From Streptomyces iconiensis (lineage in GTDB: Bacteria > Actinomycetota > Actinomycetes > Streptomycetales > Streptomycetaceae): 64,000 nt of DNA. The notes beneath the pieces are model-generated. The model was not told the origin of the DNA. It worked only from the letters and a program-made list of their open reading frames with translations, and ran no database searches. This document shows positions 30,317-42,497 of the stretch, piece after piece (position 1 is the first letter of the stretch; every line of letters begins with the position of its first letter). Made by a program: the position numbers and the translations under genes. Location: positions 186,001 through 250,000 of the forward strand of contig NZ_JANCPR020000003.1 of NCBI RefSeq assembly GCF_028657195.3. The letters are read 5' to 3'.

Positions 30317-31933
30317 ATGTCTGCCCGCAGAGTACGGACCGCCACAGCAGCCGGGGTGACCGCCGCGGCTGTGCTCGCCGGAGTCGCCGCCTGCTCTGCG
30401 CCGGGCGGCGGAGGCGGCGGAGGCGGTGGCACCGACGCGGTCACCGTGGGCGTCGCACAGGAACCGGAGACGCTCAGCCCGCTCCTCGGCTACGGCAAGG
30501 AGGGCAACTCGAAGATATTCGACGGACTCCTCACGCATGACGCCCGTATGAAGCTCAAGCCGGCGCTCGCCACCAAGCTGCCCGAGGTCAGCGACGACGG
30601 GAAGACCTACACCTTCACCCTCCGCGACGGCGTGAAGTTCAGCGACGGCAAGCCCTTCACGGCCGAGGACGTCGTCTACACGTACCGGACCATCCTCGAC
30701 AAGAAGACCAACAACGCCTCCAAGAGCGAGCTGGACGCACTCGATACCGTGAAGGCGAAGGACAGGCACGGCAAGGAAACAGTTGTCTTCACCCTCAAGT
30801 ACCCCTACGCCGCCTTCGCCGAGCGCACCGTGCTCCCCATCGCCTCGAAGGCCGTCGCCGGCAGGCAGGACGTCAACACCGGCTCGTACAACACCAAGCC
30901 CGTCGGCACGGGCCCGTACGTGCTCACCAACTGGCGCAAGGGCGAGAAGCTCAGCTTCAAGGCCAACCCGCACTACTGGGGCGGCAGGCCGACCGTGAAG
31001 AAGTTCACGGTCGCGATCATCGAGGACGACGACGTACGCGCCACCCGGCTGCGCTCGGGTGACCTCGACGGAGCGATCCTGCCGCCCAATCTGGCCAAGG
31101 CGTACAAGAACTCCGACGAGGGCGCTGAGAAGCGCACCTTCAGCGCCAAGACCGCCGACTACCGCGCGGTCACCCTCCCCACCGACAACCCGGTGACCGG
31201 CGACAAGGCCGTACGCCGTGCGCTGGACGTGGCCGTCGACCGGGACGCCATGGTGAAGTCCATCCTCAACGGCGCGGGCAAACCCGCCTACGGGCCGCTG
31301 CCCACGGACGGCCCCTGGTTCGCCAAGGGCACCGAGCGGCCCCACGACCTGGCGCGCGCCAAGAAGATCCTGGACAAGGCCGGTTGGAAGCCGGGCGAGG
31401 ACGGCATCAGGAAGAAGGACGGCAAGCGCGCCTCCTTCACCCTCTGGTACTTCTCCGGCGACAAGCTCCGCCAGGACCACGCACTGGCCTACGCCTCGGA
31501 CGCCAAGAAGGCGGGCATCGACGTCAAGGTGCAGGCCGGCAGCCGCGAGGTCATCCGGCCCAAGCTCAAGCACGACGCGATGCTCATGGGCAACGGCTTC
31601 CCCGCCGACCCCGACTTCGACCTCTACCCGACGCTGCACTCCTCGCAGATCGGCGACGGCTGGAACAACCTCGGCTACTACGACGACAAGACCGTCGACG
31701 AGCAGCTCGACAAGGGGCGCCGCAGCCGGGACACCGCGGAGCGGCACGCCGCCTACGACAAGGCGCAGAAGGCGCTCAAGAAGAACCCCGGCTACACCTT
31801 CCTCACCCACATCGACCACGTCTACGTGCTCAACGACAAGTGGCGGGGCCTCACCACGCAGGTCGAGCCGCACGACCACGGCATCGGTGCCGGGCCCTGG
31901 TGGAACGTTCAGGACTGGAAGCCCAAGAAGTGA
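30317..31933 (+). CDS. Oligopeptide/nickel-type ABC transporter solute-binding lipoprotein
   Basis: 538 aa. SBP_bac_5 family (DppA/OppA/NikA). An N-terminal lipoprotein signal begins MSARRVRT and ends in lipobox LAGVAAC, followed by an 8-9 glycine linker. Family features include VGVAQEPETLSPLLGYG, the YTFTLRDGVKFSDGKPFTAED type block and LPTDNPV..VRRALDVAVDR. It captures substrate outside the membrane; the substrate class (peptide, nickel-chelate, other) cannot be told from sequence. ATG 30317 has CAGGAG at 30301-30306. Its TGA overlaps the next gene's GTG. Four 4-nt overlaps tie the five importer genes into one operon. Confidence 0.93.
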   Translation: MSARRVRTATAAGVTAAAVLAGVAACSAPGGGGGGGGGTDAVTVGVAQEPETLSPLLGYGKEGNSKIFDGLLTHDARMKLKPALATKLPEVSDDGKTYTFTLRDGVKFSDGKPFTAEDVVYTYRTILDKKTNNASKSELDALDTVKAKDRHGKETVVFTLKYPYAAFAERTVLPIASKAVAGRQDVNTGSYNTKPVGTGPYVLTNWRKGEKLSFKANPHYWGGRPTVKKFTVAIIEDDDVRATRLRSGDLDGAILPPNLAKAYKNSDEGAEKRTFSAKTADYRAVTLPTDNPVTGDKAVRRALDVAVDRDAMVKSILNGAGKPAYGPLPTDGPWFAKGTERPHDLARAKKILDKAGWKPGEDGIRKKDGKRASFTLWYFSGDKLRQDHALAYASDAKKAGIDVKVQAGSREVIRPKLKHDAMLMGNGFPADPDFDLYPTLHSSQIGDGWNNLGYYDDKTVDEQLDKGRRSRDTAERHAAYDKAQKALKKNPGYTFLTHIDHVYVLNDKWRGLTTQVEPHDHGIGAGPWWNVQDWKPKK

Positions 31934-32970
31934 CGGAGACGCACATACGGGTGAAGGAACCACCCGTGCGCGACGGGGGCCGCCGACGCCTGGCGGCCCC
32001 CGTGGCCCGGCTCGTGGGACGGCGGCTGCTCGCCTCCGTACCGGTGCTGGCCGCCGTGACCTTCGGCGTCTTCGCCGTCGCCGCTGCCTCGCCCTTCGAC
32101 CCCGTACAGCAGTACGCGGGGTCGGCGGGGCTCAGCGCCTCGCAGGAGACCCTGGACCAGCTGCGGCAGAACCTCGGTGTCGACGGGCCCTTCCCCGTGC
32201 GCTGGTGGGACTGGCTCACCGGCGCGCTCAGCGGGGACCTGGGCGACTCGACGGCGCTGCGCCAGCCCGTCGCGGACGTCATCGGTGAACGCCTGGGCTG
32301 GTCCGTGCTGTTGTGCGCCGCGGGCTTCGCCTTCGCACTGCTCGCGGGCACCGTGCTCGGGGTCGCCGCTGCCCGCCGCAGGGGCGGCATGCTCGACCGG
32401 GTCGTCACCTCCGTCTCCTACACCCTGGAGGCGGCCCCGCCCTTCTGGCTCGGGCTGCTCGGCATCTGGTTCTTCGCGCTCCAGCTCGGAGTGCTGCCCG
32501 CAGGCGGACTCACCGACACCGGCAGCGACACCGTCACCGCCGGCTCCCTCCTGCGGCATCTCGCGCTGCCCGCGCTCGTACTGGGCATCTCCCAGGTGCC
32601 GTGGTTCCTGCTGTACGTACGCCAGGGCGTCGCCGACGCGCTGGAGGAGGACGCCGTACGCGGCGCACGCGCGCGGGGCCTCGCGGAGCGGACGGTGCTG
32701 CTCGGGCACGCGCTGCGCTCAGGACTGCTGCCCGTCCTCACGCTGGTCGGCTCCCGGGTGCCCGAACTGATCACCGGTGCGCTGCTGGTGGAGACGGTGT
32801 TCAGCTGGCCCGGTATCGCCTCGGCCACCGTCGAGGCCGCCACCGCGACGGACTTCCCGCTGCTGGCCGCGCTCACCACGCTGGCCACGGTCGCCGTACT
32901 CGCCGGGAACCTGCTCTCCGACCTGCTGTACGGCCTCGCCGACCCCCGAGTCGCCTTGGAGGAGATGTGA
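31930..32970 (+). CDS. ABC importer permease 1 (DppB/OppB type)
   Basis: 346 aa from GTG 31930 overlapping the upstream stop. BPD_transp_1 permease with six predicted membrane helices; the first is RLLASVPVLAAVTFGVFAVA. The N-terminal OppB_N region is visible by its position and the QxNLGVDGPFPVRWWDWL segment. The cytoplasmic EAA loop that docks with the ATPase is EEDAVRGARARGLAE. It forms the channel together with the next gene product. Confidence 0.93.
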   Translation: MTETHIRVKEPPVRDGGRRRLAAPVARLVGRRLLASVPVLAAVTFGVFAVAAASPFDPVQQYAGSAGLSASQETLDQLRQNLGVDGPFPVRWWDWLTGALSGDLGDSTALRQPVADVIGERLGWSVLLCAAGFAFALLAGTVLGVAAARRRGGMLDRVVTSVSYTLEAAPPFWLGLLGIWFFALQLGVLPAGGLTDTGSDTVTAGSLLRHLALPALVLGISQVPWFLLYVRQGVADALEEDAVRGARARGLAERTVLLGHALRSGLLPVLTLVGSRVPELITGALLVETVFSWPGIASATVEAATATDFPLLAALTTLATVAVLAGNLLSDLLYGLADPRVALEEM

Positions 32971-33827
32971 CAGCGACCGCGACACCGCTGGGCGGGCGGC
33001 CGAGCGCGCGTACGCTGCGGGCGCGCGCCTCGGTCGGACTGGTCGCCGCCGTGCTCGTGACCGTCGTTCTCGTACCGCTGCTCTTCCCCCTCGACGAGCA
33101 GGCCGTCGACATGGCGAACAAGCTCCAGGCGCCCTCCCTGACCCACCCGTTCGGAACCGACGACGTCGGCCGCGACGTGCTGCTGCGCTGCGTCTACGGG
33201 CTGCGCGTCTCGCTGCTGGTCGGCGTCGTCGCCGCGCTCGCCGCCACGTTCATCGGCACCGCCGTCGGCGCGGCGGCGGGTGCGGCGGGAGGCAGGACGG
33301 ACCGGCTGGTGATGCGCGTCGTGGACGTCTTCTCGTCCGTGCCGCACCTGCTGCTGGGCATCTTCATCGTCGCGATGTTCCGGCCAGGCGTGTGGCCGGT
33401 CGTCATCTCCGTCGGCCTCACCCACTGGCTGTCGACCGCGCGGATCGTACGGGCCGAGGTGCTGTCGCTGCGCTCACGCCCGTTCATCGACGCCGCCGTC
33501 TCGGGCGGCGCCTCGCGCTGGCGGGTCGGGGTGCGCCATCTGCTGCCAGGTGTGCTGCCCCAGGCGGGGCTCGCCGCCGTGCTGATGGTGCCGCACGCCA
33601 TCTGGCACGAGTCGGCGCTGTCCTTCCTCGGGCTCGGCCTGCCCACCCACAAGGCGAGCCTCGGCAACATGATCCAGGACGCACGCGGCACCCTCCTCGC
33701 CGGCGACTGGTGGCCCACGCTCTTCCCCGGCCTCTTCATCATCGTCCCCACCCTCGCCATCGCCGGACTCGCCGGCGTCTGGCGGGAGCGGATCAACCCG
33801 CGCCGCCGATCGGAGCTGATGCTGTGA
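32967..33827 (+). CDS. ABC importer permease 2 (DppC/OppC type)
   Basis: 286 aa from GTG 32967, preceded by TTGGAGGAG and overlapping permease 1 by 4 nt. Features of DppC: HPFGTDDVGRDVLLRCVYG, the EAA-like loop FIDAAVSGGASRWRVGVRH and WHESALSFLGLGLP. Five to six membrane helices. It pairs with permease 1 in the membrane. The stop overlaps the ATPase gene start (GTGA). Confidence 0.94.
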   Translation: MTATATPLGGRPSARTLRARASVGLVAAVLVTVVLVPLLFPLDEQAVDMANKLQAPSLTHPFGTDDVGRDVLLRCVYGLRVSLLVGVVAALAATFIGTAVGAAAGAAGGRTDRLVMRVVDVFSSVPHLLLGIFIVAMFRPGVWPVVISVGLTHWLSTARIVRAEVLSLRSRPFIDAAVSGGASRWRVGVRHLLPGVLPQAGLAAVLMVPHAIWHESALSFLGLGLPTHKASLGNMIQDARGTLLAGDWWPTLFPGLFIIVPTLAIAGLAGVWRERINPRRRSELML

Positions 33828-34947
33828 GCGAGCAGAACGCCGAGAGCGAGCAGGACGCGGTGAGCGAGCAGGACGCGGGGAGTGAGAAGGACGCGGTGAG
33901 TGAGAAGGGCGCGGCGCGGGCCGGGGCGCTGCTGTCCGTACGGGAGTTGTCCGTGCGCTTCCGTATGCGGGGCGGCCGGGAGATCGCCGCCGTCACCGAC
34001 GCCTCCTTCGACCTCGCGCCCGGCGAGTGCCTCGCGCTGGTGGGCGAGAGCGGCTGCGGCAAGTCGGTGCTCGCCTCGGCGCTGCTGGGCCTGCTCCCCG
34101 GCAACGCCCGTACGAGCGGCAGCGCGCTGCTGCACGGCACGGGGCTCGATCTGCTCGCGGCCGACGAGGCGACGCTCGCCCGCACCGTGCGCGGGCGGCG
34201 GATCGGGCTCGTACCGCAGAGTCCGGCGGGGCATCTGACAGCTGTGAGGACCGTCAGGTCCCAACTTGCCGAGACCGTCAGGGAGTTGACCGGGTTGCGC
34301 GGTCAGGAACTGGCGGCGGCGACCCGGCAGGCGGCGGAGCGCGCCGCCTTCCCCGCCGACCATCTGGACCGTTACCCCCACCAGCTCTCCGGCGGGCTGG
34401 CACAGCGTGCCGCCACCGCGCTGGCCCTGGTCGGCGACGCGCCCCTGCTGCTGGCCGACGAGCCCACCACCGGACTCGACCGTGACCTGGTGGACAGGAC
34501 CGTGGACGAACTGCGCGGCCACACACGGGACGGGCGGGGACTGCTCATCATCACCCACGACCTGAGGGCGGCCGAGCGCGTCGCCGACAGGGTGGCGGTG
34601 ATGTACGCGGGCCGGATCGTCGAACTGTCGGCCGCCGCCCCGTTCTTCGGCGAACCGGGACCCCGCCACCCGTACGCCCGTGGCTTGCTGGAGGCGCTGC
34701 CGGAACGGGCCTTCACGCCCGTGCCCGGCATGCCGCCCGAACTGGGCGACCTGCCGGAGGGCTGCGCGTTCGCACCCCGCTGTGTGCGGGCGAGCGAGGA
34801 GTGCGCGACCGTACCCGCGCTGACCGGGGGCCTCGCCTGTCACCACCCCGTCCCCGCACAGGACGTTGCGGCGGACAGCGAGCGGGACAGGCACCGCGAC
34901 CTGGACAGGCACCGCGAGCAGGACAGGCACCACGAAGGGAGCCGCGC

Positions 34948-34951
<4 letters not shown>
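33824..34951 (+). CDS. ABC importer ATPase 1 (DppD type) with repeat-encoded ends
   Basis: 375 aa from GTG 33824. Walker A GESGCGKS, signature LSGGLAQR, Walker B LLLADEPTTGLD and switch ITHD are intact, and the C-terminal oligopeptide_HPY element CAFAPRCVRASEECA holds the usual Cys pattern. Residues 1-30 come from ~18-bp tandem repeats (AVSEQDA/SEKDA units), and two further in-frame GTG codons lie in them at 33860 and 33896, so the real start could be any of three. The C-terminus ends in a second 18-bp repeat encoding DRHR/DRHH units. Both tails are probably non-essential. Confidence 0.92.
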
Positions 34952-37168
<2,217 letters not shown>

Positions 37169-37289
37169 TCAGCCTCACAAGGGGGTACAGCCAGGCTCAA
37201 CACGTGTACATGGCCGCGAAGTTGCCGGCCGACGCGCGCCCGGTGCGCCCCGGATGCACCGCGCAAGGCGACGGGAGCATGGCGGGGGC

Positions 37290-38594
37290 TCACAGGTCGA
37301 TGCCCCGGTCACGGGCGAGGCGGTGCGCCGCCTGGCCCGCGCCGGACTCCTCCAGGTAGACCTCGCAGACCAGGCGTCCGGTGCCGCTGAGGTTGTGCTC
37401 CAGCTCGTAGAGGCTGACCTCGCTGCCGTCGGGGAGCAGGAAGGCGTGTTCGTAGACCGAGCACCACACCTGGGACTCCCCGGCCTGTGAGAGGGGCCCT
37501 GGTACGTGCAGGATCTGGTGGCCCAGCGCACGGTTCAGCAGCCGCAGGGTCTCGTCGCCCGGCCTGTCCTCGTTCTCGGCACGCCGCAGCAGGCGCCGTG
37601 CGTGGTCGGCCGAACCGCGCTCGGCGTACTCCCGGTGTCCCGGGGCGCCGGTCGCCATGATCAGGAAGTCGAACGAGATCCGGGCCGGCCCTGCGCCCCG
37701 CTCGGCGACGGAGTCGAGGTCGTCCAGGTCCTCGGCGCCCAGGCCCTCGGACCTGAGGCTGTCGGCGAGCGCGTCCTCGAACGCGCGGCTCCCGAAACCG
37801 AACCCGTCGAACCCCCGGGCCCCGCCGCCGAACACGCCGCTCTCCGGGCCGAGCATGCCACCGTCCGGGCCGAACACGCCGCTCTCCGGGCCGAGCATGC
37901 CACCGTCCGGGCCGAACACGCCGCTCTCCGGGCCGAGCACACCGCCGTCAGGGCCGAGCATCCCGCCGTCCGAGCCGAAGGTGCCGTTCCCCGGACCGAG
38001 GGGCACGCTGCCACCGGATCCGAAACCACCGACACCGGGCGGGAGTTCACCGAAGAGACCGGCCAGGTCGTCGTCGGAGGCGAGGGATCCGTCCTCGTCC
38101 TCGTCCTCGTAACGGTCGTCCGGGTCCTCGTCCGGCGCACGCCAGCCCGCGGTCTCCTCGGGGCACCCGGCTCCGCCCAGCTCTCCGGCGCCTTCCGTTC
38201 CCTCTCCTACCTCTCCGCCGTCCGCTTCCTCCGTGCCGTCCGCGTCCTCGGGGCCGCCCATCCAGCGGTGTACGCGGCGCTCGGAGCGGCGCAGCGACTC
38301 CTCGTTGTCGTAGACCTCGCACAGCTCGCCCGCGTCCCCGGCCTCGCTGTCGTAGCACAGCTCCCACAGCAGCAGACTGCTGCCGTCGGCGAGCAGGAAG
38401 ATGTGCCGGAAGCTGCTGCAACGGAGCGTGCGCGCAGGCGCGTTGCGGTGCCTCCAGCCGTGCAGTTCCACCCGGTACATCACGGCGCTCCGCAGCCGGT
38501 CGAGGACCGCGTCGGAGACGTCGAACGGATTCTGGGAACGTGTCAGCAGATCTTCGAGGTGGTGAGCAGGCGTCAGTTGCCTCTCCTCACGCAT
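37290..38594 (-). CDS. DUF6227-family protein with low-complexity insert
   Basis: 434 aa from ATG 38594, chosen for GGGAGGGG 6 nt upstream. The N-terminal block (NPFDVSDAVLDRLRSAV, then HGWRHRNAPARTLRCSSF) and the C-terminal block (LLPDGSEVSLYELEHN) look like two related halves: each has a FLLxDGS..LxELxxN motif. I believe this matches the streptomycete DUF6227 family, whose role is unknown. The middle (~100-250) is an acidic then Gly/Pro-rich insert containing 42-bp tandem repeats encoding MLGPESGVFGPDGG. No signal peptide or membrane segment. Confidence 0.75.
   Translation of the reverse strand: MREERQLTPAHHLEDLLTRSQNPFDVSDAVLDRLRSAVMYRVELHGWRHRNAPARTLRCSSFRHIFLLADGSSLLLWELCYDSEAGDAGELCEVYDNEESLRRSERRVHRWMGGPEDADGTEEADGGEVGEGTEGAGELGGAGCPEETAGWRAPDEDPDDRYEDEDEDGSLASDDDLAGLFGELPPGVGGFGSGGSVPLGPGNGTFGSDGGMLGPDGGVLGPESGVFGPDGGMLGPESGVFGPDGGMLGPESGVFGGGARGFDGFGFGSRAFEDALADSLRSEGLGAEDLDDLDSVAERGAGPARISFDFLIMATGAPGHREYAERGSADHARRLLRRAENEDRPGDETLRLLNRALGHQILHVPGPLSQAGESQVWCSVYEHAFLLPDGSEVSLYELEHNLSGTGRLVCEVYLEESGAGQAAHRLARDRGIDL
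37831..37970. repeat. 42-bp tandem repeat inside the DUF6227 gene
   Basis: Copies begin at 37831, 37873 and 37915 with exact 42-bp period, then decay until ~37970. The third copy diverges in its second half. The unit encodes 14 residues, so copy number changes keep the frame. Typical of a variable linker. Confidence 0.85.
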
Positions 38595-38619
38595 TGCGGA
38601 CCCCTCCCGGCGCATACCA

Positions 38620-38633
38620 AACGACCGATCGTT
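38620..38633. promoter_or_regulatory. Inverted repeat near the DUF6227 start
   Basis: AACGA-CCGA-TCGTT (5-bp arms, 4-nt spacer), 26 bp upstream of ATG 38594. The style resembles TetR-type operators, but its closeness to the start could equally reflect chance. The rest of the 287-bp divergent region to the FAD/Rieske gene shows no other clear site. Confidence 0.3.
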
Positions 38634-38881
38634 CCCCGCGGGCACACACCGTAGCGCCCCGAACGCGTTGCGCGGGGGCAATCCGGGGAATCGGTCTTCA
38701 ACGCGTGGGTGGCCAGGGCGGATTCCCGGATCGGGACAGAGCGGGTGGAGTGTGGGCCGAGGGGGCAAAACCGCACGGGGGAGCACGGGTGAGCACCGCG
38801 GCAGTGGGAACGACACAGTGGATACGAACACCTGACCACTCGGCCGCCACAGGGCCGTGCGGAGCGAAGGGAGGCGCGGCG

Positions 38882-40432
38882 GTGACCACACTGCCCGTCG
38901 GTTACGAGTCGTACTGGATGCTCTCCGCCACCGGATCCCTCTGTCCGCCCCTTCCGCCCGACGGCTGTGTGGAGGTGGACGTGGCGGTCGTCGGCGGAGG
39001 CATGGCCGGCCTTTCGGCGGCCTGGGAACTGGCGCGCGCCGGGCTGAGCGTCGCCGTGCTGGAGTCCGACCGGCTGGCGGCGGGTGTCACGGGCCATACG
39101 ACGGCCAAGCTGTCCGCGCTGCACGGGCTGCGCTACGGCTGGCTGCGCGCGACGCGTGGCGAGGAGGCCGCCAGGCAGTACGCGCTCTCGCAGCAGGGCG
39201 CGATCGAGCATCTGGCCGCTGTCACGGCGGAGTTGGGCATCGACTGCGAGCTGGAACGCGTGCCCGCGCACACCTACGTGGAGTCGGCCGACCACGAACT
39301 CCAGGTCCGCGCTGAGGCGGAGGCGGCGGCCGAAGCGGGCCTCGAAGCGTCCTATGTGACCCGCACGGGGCTGCCGTTCGCCGTGCGCGGGGCCGTACGG
39401 GTCGAGAACCAGGGGCAGTTCCACCCGCGCAAGTACCTGCTCGCGCTGGCCGACGACATCAGGCAGCGCGGCGGGCTCATCTATGAGCGCACCCGGGTAC
39501 TCGGCCTCGACGAAGGAGAGCCGTGCCGGGTCACGGCCGAGAACGGTGGCGAGGTCGTCGCGCGTGACGTGGTGGTCGCCACGCACTATCCGGTCTTCGA
39601 CAGGGCGCTGATGTTCTCGCGGCTGCAGCCCCGCCGCGAACTGGTCATCTCCGCGCTGCTTCCCGAGGACGAGGACCCCGGCGGCATGTACCTCACACCC
39701 GAGCGCGGCACCCGGTCGGTGCGCACGGCGCCGTACCCCTTCGGCGACGGGCAGCGGCTGCTGATCGTGACCGGCGAGGCGTTCACACCGGGTATGCCCG
39801 GCATCGGTTCGGTCGGTGCCCGTTACGAACGGCTCGCGGCCTGGACGTACGAGCGCTTCCCCACGGCCCGGCTCGCGCACCGCTGGGCGACGCAGGACAA
39901 CGACACCGCCGACCGTGTGCCCTACATCGGCCGCTTCCACCCGGCGGCCCAGCACACCTATGTCGCGGCCGGGTTCGGCAGCTGGGGCATGAGTTCCGGA
40001 GTGCTGTCCGGCCAGCTGCTGGCCGCGCACATCACCGGTGAGCCGCTGCCCTCCTGGGCCCGGCTCTACGATCCGGTCAGACTCAGCCCGCGCGACGCGC
40101 CCGCGATGCTGCGGTTCCAGTCGGCCGTCGCCCGGCGCTTCGTGGGCGACAGGCTGCGCCCGTCCTACGTGGACTCCGTGGACGAGATCGCCCCTGGCAC
40201 GGGCGCCATCGTGCGGGTCCAGGGCCGCCGCTGCGCCGTGCACAGGACGGCGGAGGGCGAGATCAAGGCGGTGTCCCCGCGCTGTACGCACCTGGGCTGT
40301 CTGGTGCGCTTCAACGATGCCGAGACCGCGTGGGAGTGCCCGTGCCACGGTTCGCGCTTCGGTGTCGGCGGCGAGGTGATCCAGGGCCCCGCGACCCGGC
40401 CGCTGGAGCCGCGCGACCTCGGCGAGGAGTGA
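38882..40432 (+). CDS. FAD-dependent oxidoreductase fused to a C-terminal Rieske [2Fe-2S] domain
   Basis: 516 aa from GTG 38882 with GGGAGG upstream. DAO-type FAD domain begins VDVAVVGGGMAGLSAAWELA. The C-terminal ~100 residues form a Rieske domain with cluster ligands C468, H470, C486 and H489, in CTHLGC and CPCHGSRF; C473 and C488 can form the stabilising disulfide seen in bc1-type Rieske proteins. Related fusions are annotated as gamma-glutamylputrescine-oxidase-like/Rieske proteins of unknown substrate. It stands alone, divergent from the DUF6227 gene; an electron acceptor partner is not nearby. Confidence 0.92.
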   Translation: MTTLPVGYESYWMLSATGSLCPPLPPDGCVEVDVAVVGGGMAGLSAAWELARAGLSVAVLESDRLAAGVTGHTTAKLSALHGLRYGWLRATRGEEAARQYALSQQGAIEHLAAVTAELGIDCELERVPAHTYVESADHELQVRAEAEAAAEAGLEASYVTRTGLPFAVRGAVRVENQGQFHPRKYLLALADDIRQRGGLIYERTRVLGLDEGEPCRVTAENGGEVVARDVVVATHYPVFDRALMFSRLQPRRELVISALLPEDEDPGGMYLTPERGTRSVRTAPYPFGDGQRLLIVTGEAFTPGMPGIGSVGARYERLAAWTYERFPTARLAHRWATQDNDTADRVPYIGRFHPAAQHTYVAAGFGSWGMSSGVLSGQLLAAHITGEPLPSWARLYDPVRLSPRDAPAMLRFQSAVARRFVGDRLRPSYVDSVDEIAPGTGAIVRVQGRRCAVHRTAEGEIKAVSPRCTHLGCLVRFNDAETAWECPCHGSRFGVGGEVIQGPATRPLEPRDLGEE

Positions 40433-40579
40433 GCCGCGGGGAGCGACCGGCGAGGTTGGCCTGGCCGGGTGACCGGAGCGTGCGAGGGCGGGGAATCAGC
40501 GGGGGAGCGGCGAGGGGCGTGCCTAGCATTCGGAATCGTTTATTCCGATCGTCGCGTCGCTGCGGAGGTGCGAAGCGCC

Positions 40580-42331
40580 TTGGCCCCACAGACCCCCCGC
40601 TCGCCCGAAGACCGCTCGCCGGGCCGGTACGTTGCGCGCGGTGCCCGTGTGATCCGGTCCTGTGCGTCCCGTTCCCGTGGACGGCCGGCGCGGAGCCGCC
40701 CCGCGCGGCTGCGCGGACTCGCGCTCGCGGGGACGGCATGCGCGGTCCTGGCCACCGCGACGACACCCCTGTCCTCCGTGTCCCCGTCCTCCGCACCCTG
40801 GTCCTCCGGGGCTCTGTTCTCGGCGTTCTCGGCGTCCTCGGCGTTCTCCGCGCCGCTGACCGACGGCAAGGGGGACGCGCGCGAGTCCCGCGCCCTCACC
40901 TTCCTGCTCGTCGGCCTCGACACCCGCGCCGGCCTCTCCCGCGAGCGGCGCGACGACCTCAATGTGAACGGCGACGCGTGTGAGTGCACCGACGTGATGA
41001 TGCTGCTCCACGTCTCACGGCACCGCGACAGGGTCAGCGCGGTCAGCATTCCGCGCGACTCCTACGTACGCTTCGCGCCGCACAGGGAGAAGAACGGTTC
41101 CCACCTCACCTCGCACCGGGGCAAGATCAACGCGGCGCACGCGCACGGCGGGCGCGAGCTGACCGTACGTACCGTGCAACAGGCCACTGGGCTGCGGATC
41201 GACCACTACCTGGAGACCGACTTCGCCGGCTTCGTGGCGGCCGTCGACCGGCTCGGCGGCGCACCGGTGTGCACCAAGAAGCCACTGCATGACATCAATT
41301 CCGGGCTGGACATGCCGGCGGGCCACCACCACACGGACGGCAGGCAGGCACTCCGTTACGTCCGCGCGCGCCATGTCTCGCCCCCGGGCGACCTGGGCCG
41401 GGTACGCCGCCAGCAACAGCTCGTCGCCGGCCTGCTGGAACAGCTGGCGAACCCCCGGATCGCGGACCACCCTTTCGGACTCCTGCGCACGGCACGCGCG
41501 TTGCGCGGCACCGTGGCGACCGACCCGGGACTGACCATGTCGCGGCTGGCACGGCTGGGCGGCGAACTGCGCGGACTGGACGGAGACGACATGGAGTTCG
41601 CCACCGTGCCGCTCAAGAAGTTCGACCACCGCGTTCCCACCTGGGGCTCCACCCTGACCTGGGACGAGCCACGCGCCCGCGTCCTCTTCCGCGCCCTGCG
41701 CGAGGACCGCCCTTTCAGGTTGGAGCCCCGGCTCAGCCCGCCACCCGGCGTGCGCCCCGTCGGGCTTGAGCCCGGGAGGGTCCCCGTACGGGTCGAAGGT
41801 GGCGGCGCCGCCGCAGACCGGCTCAGAACCGCGCTGCGCGAGAACGGTTTCGCGCTCATGACCGGCCCGCCCCAGGCCGCACCCGACACGCTCGACACGG
41901 TCGACCCGGTTGTCGCCAGGCCCGGCAGGCGTACGGAGATCCGCTATGAACCCGGCAGAGAACGCGAGGCCGAAGTGCTGGCCGCCGCACTGCCGGACGC
42001 CAGACTGCGCGCCGTGCGGGGACAAGGACGCGTCCTCACCGTGCTCACCGGCTCCGGTACCAGGGTCCGGAAAATCATCTACGACCGCAGCAGCGTCGAG
42101 GGCGCCCCCGTAACGGGCACCGCGCTCGACTGCGACGCGACCGGCGGCACCGGCAAGCGCGTCGAGCCGACGGAGACGGACGCGGCGACGGGCGCCGCAA
42201 CGGACGCGGCAACCGGCGCGGCAACGAGTGCGGTGGCGAACCCGGCGGAGGGAGCCGGGGGAGTGGAGGACGCGGAGGAACCGGAGGAACCAGAGAGGGC
42301 CGGGGGAGTGGAAGGGGCTGGGGGCATGTAG
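40580..42331 (+). CDS. LytR-CpsA-Psr (LCP) family cell-wall ligase with LytR_C domain
   Basis: 583 aa from TTG 40580, picked for GGAGGTG at 40564-40570; GTG 40568 or GTG 40648 are alternatives. One N-terminal membrane anchor (LRGLALAGTACAVLATATTP) precedes the LCP domain, with FLLVGLDTRAG, VSIPRDSYV, GKINAAHAHGG, HYLETDFAGFVAAVDRLGG and ALRYVRARH. LCP enzymes transfer polyprenyl-linked glycopolymers (teichoic acid, arabinogalactan-like) to peptidoglycan outside the membrane. A LytR_C domain follows (~390-500). The last ~60 residues are Thr/Ala then Gly/Glu repeats of no known role. Confidence 0.88.
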   Translation: MAPQTPRSPEDRSPGRYVARGARVIRSCASRSRGRPARSRPARLRGLALAGTACAVLATATTPLSSVSPSSAPWSSGALFSAFSASSAFSAPLTDGKGDARESRALTFLLVGLDTRAGLSRERRDDLNVNGDACECTDVMMLLHVSRHRDRVSAVSIPRDSYVRFAPHREKNGSHLTSHRGKINAAHAHGGRELTVRTVQQATGLRIDHYLETDFAGFVAAVDRLGGAPVCTKKPLHDINSGLDMPAGHHHTDGRQALRYVRARHVSPPGDLGRVRRQQQLVAGLLEQLANPRIADHPFGLLRTARALRGTVATDPGLTMSRLARLGGELRGLDGDDMEFATVPLKKFDHRVPTWGSTLTWDEPRARVLFRALREDRPFRLEPRLSPPPGVRPVGLEPGRVPVRVEGGGAAADRLRTALRENGFALMTGPPQAAPDTLDTVDPVVARPGRRTEIRYEPGREREAEVLAAALPDARLRAVRGQGRVLTVLTGSGTRVRKIIYDRSSVEGAPVTGTALDCDATGGTGKRVEPTETDAATGAATDAATGAATSAVANPAEGAGGVEDAEEPEEPERAGGVEGAGGM

Positions 42332-42497
42332 CGGCGGACGGGTCTCAGGGGCCTGGGGTTTCGGGACTTACGATCCGCAGTCCGCGACCAGCTACCAGCT
42401 ACCAGCGACCTGCGGTCCGCGGTCCGCGGTTCACACGGATCGTCTACAGCATGTGTTCGGGTGCGTAGAGCCCGAATTCGTGGAGCGGAGGATGGGA

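Noticed and set aside
37831..37970. CRISPR array
   Set aside because: Contiguous 42-bp coding repeats in frame; no spacers.
40311..40796. Minus-strand 161-codon frame near the LCP start
   Set aside because: Arg/Gly/Pro-rich antisense frame without start signals.
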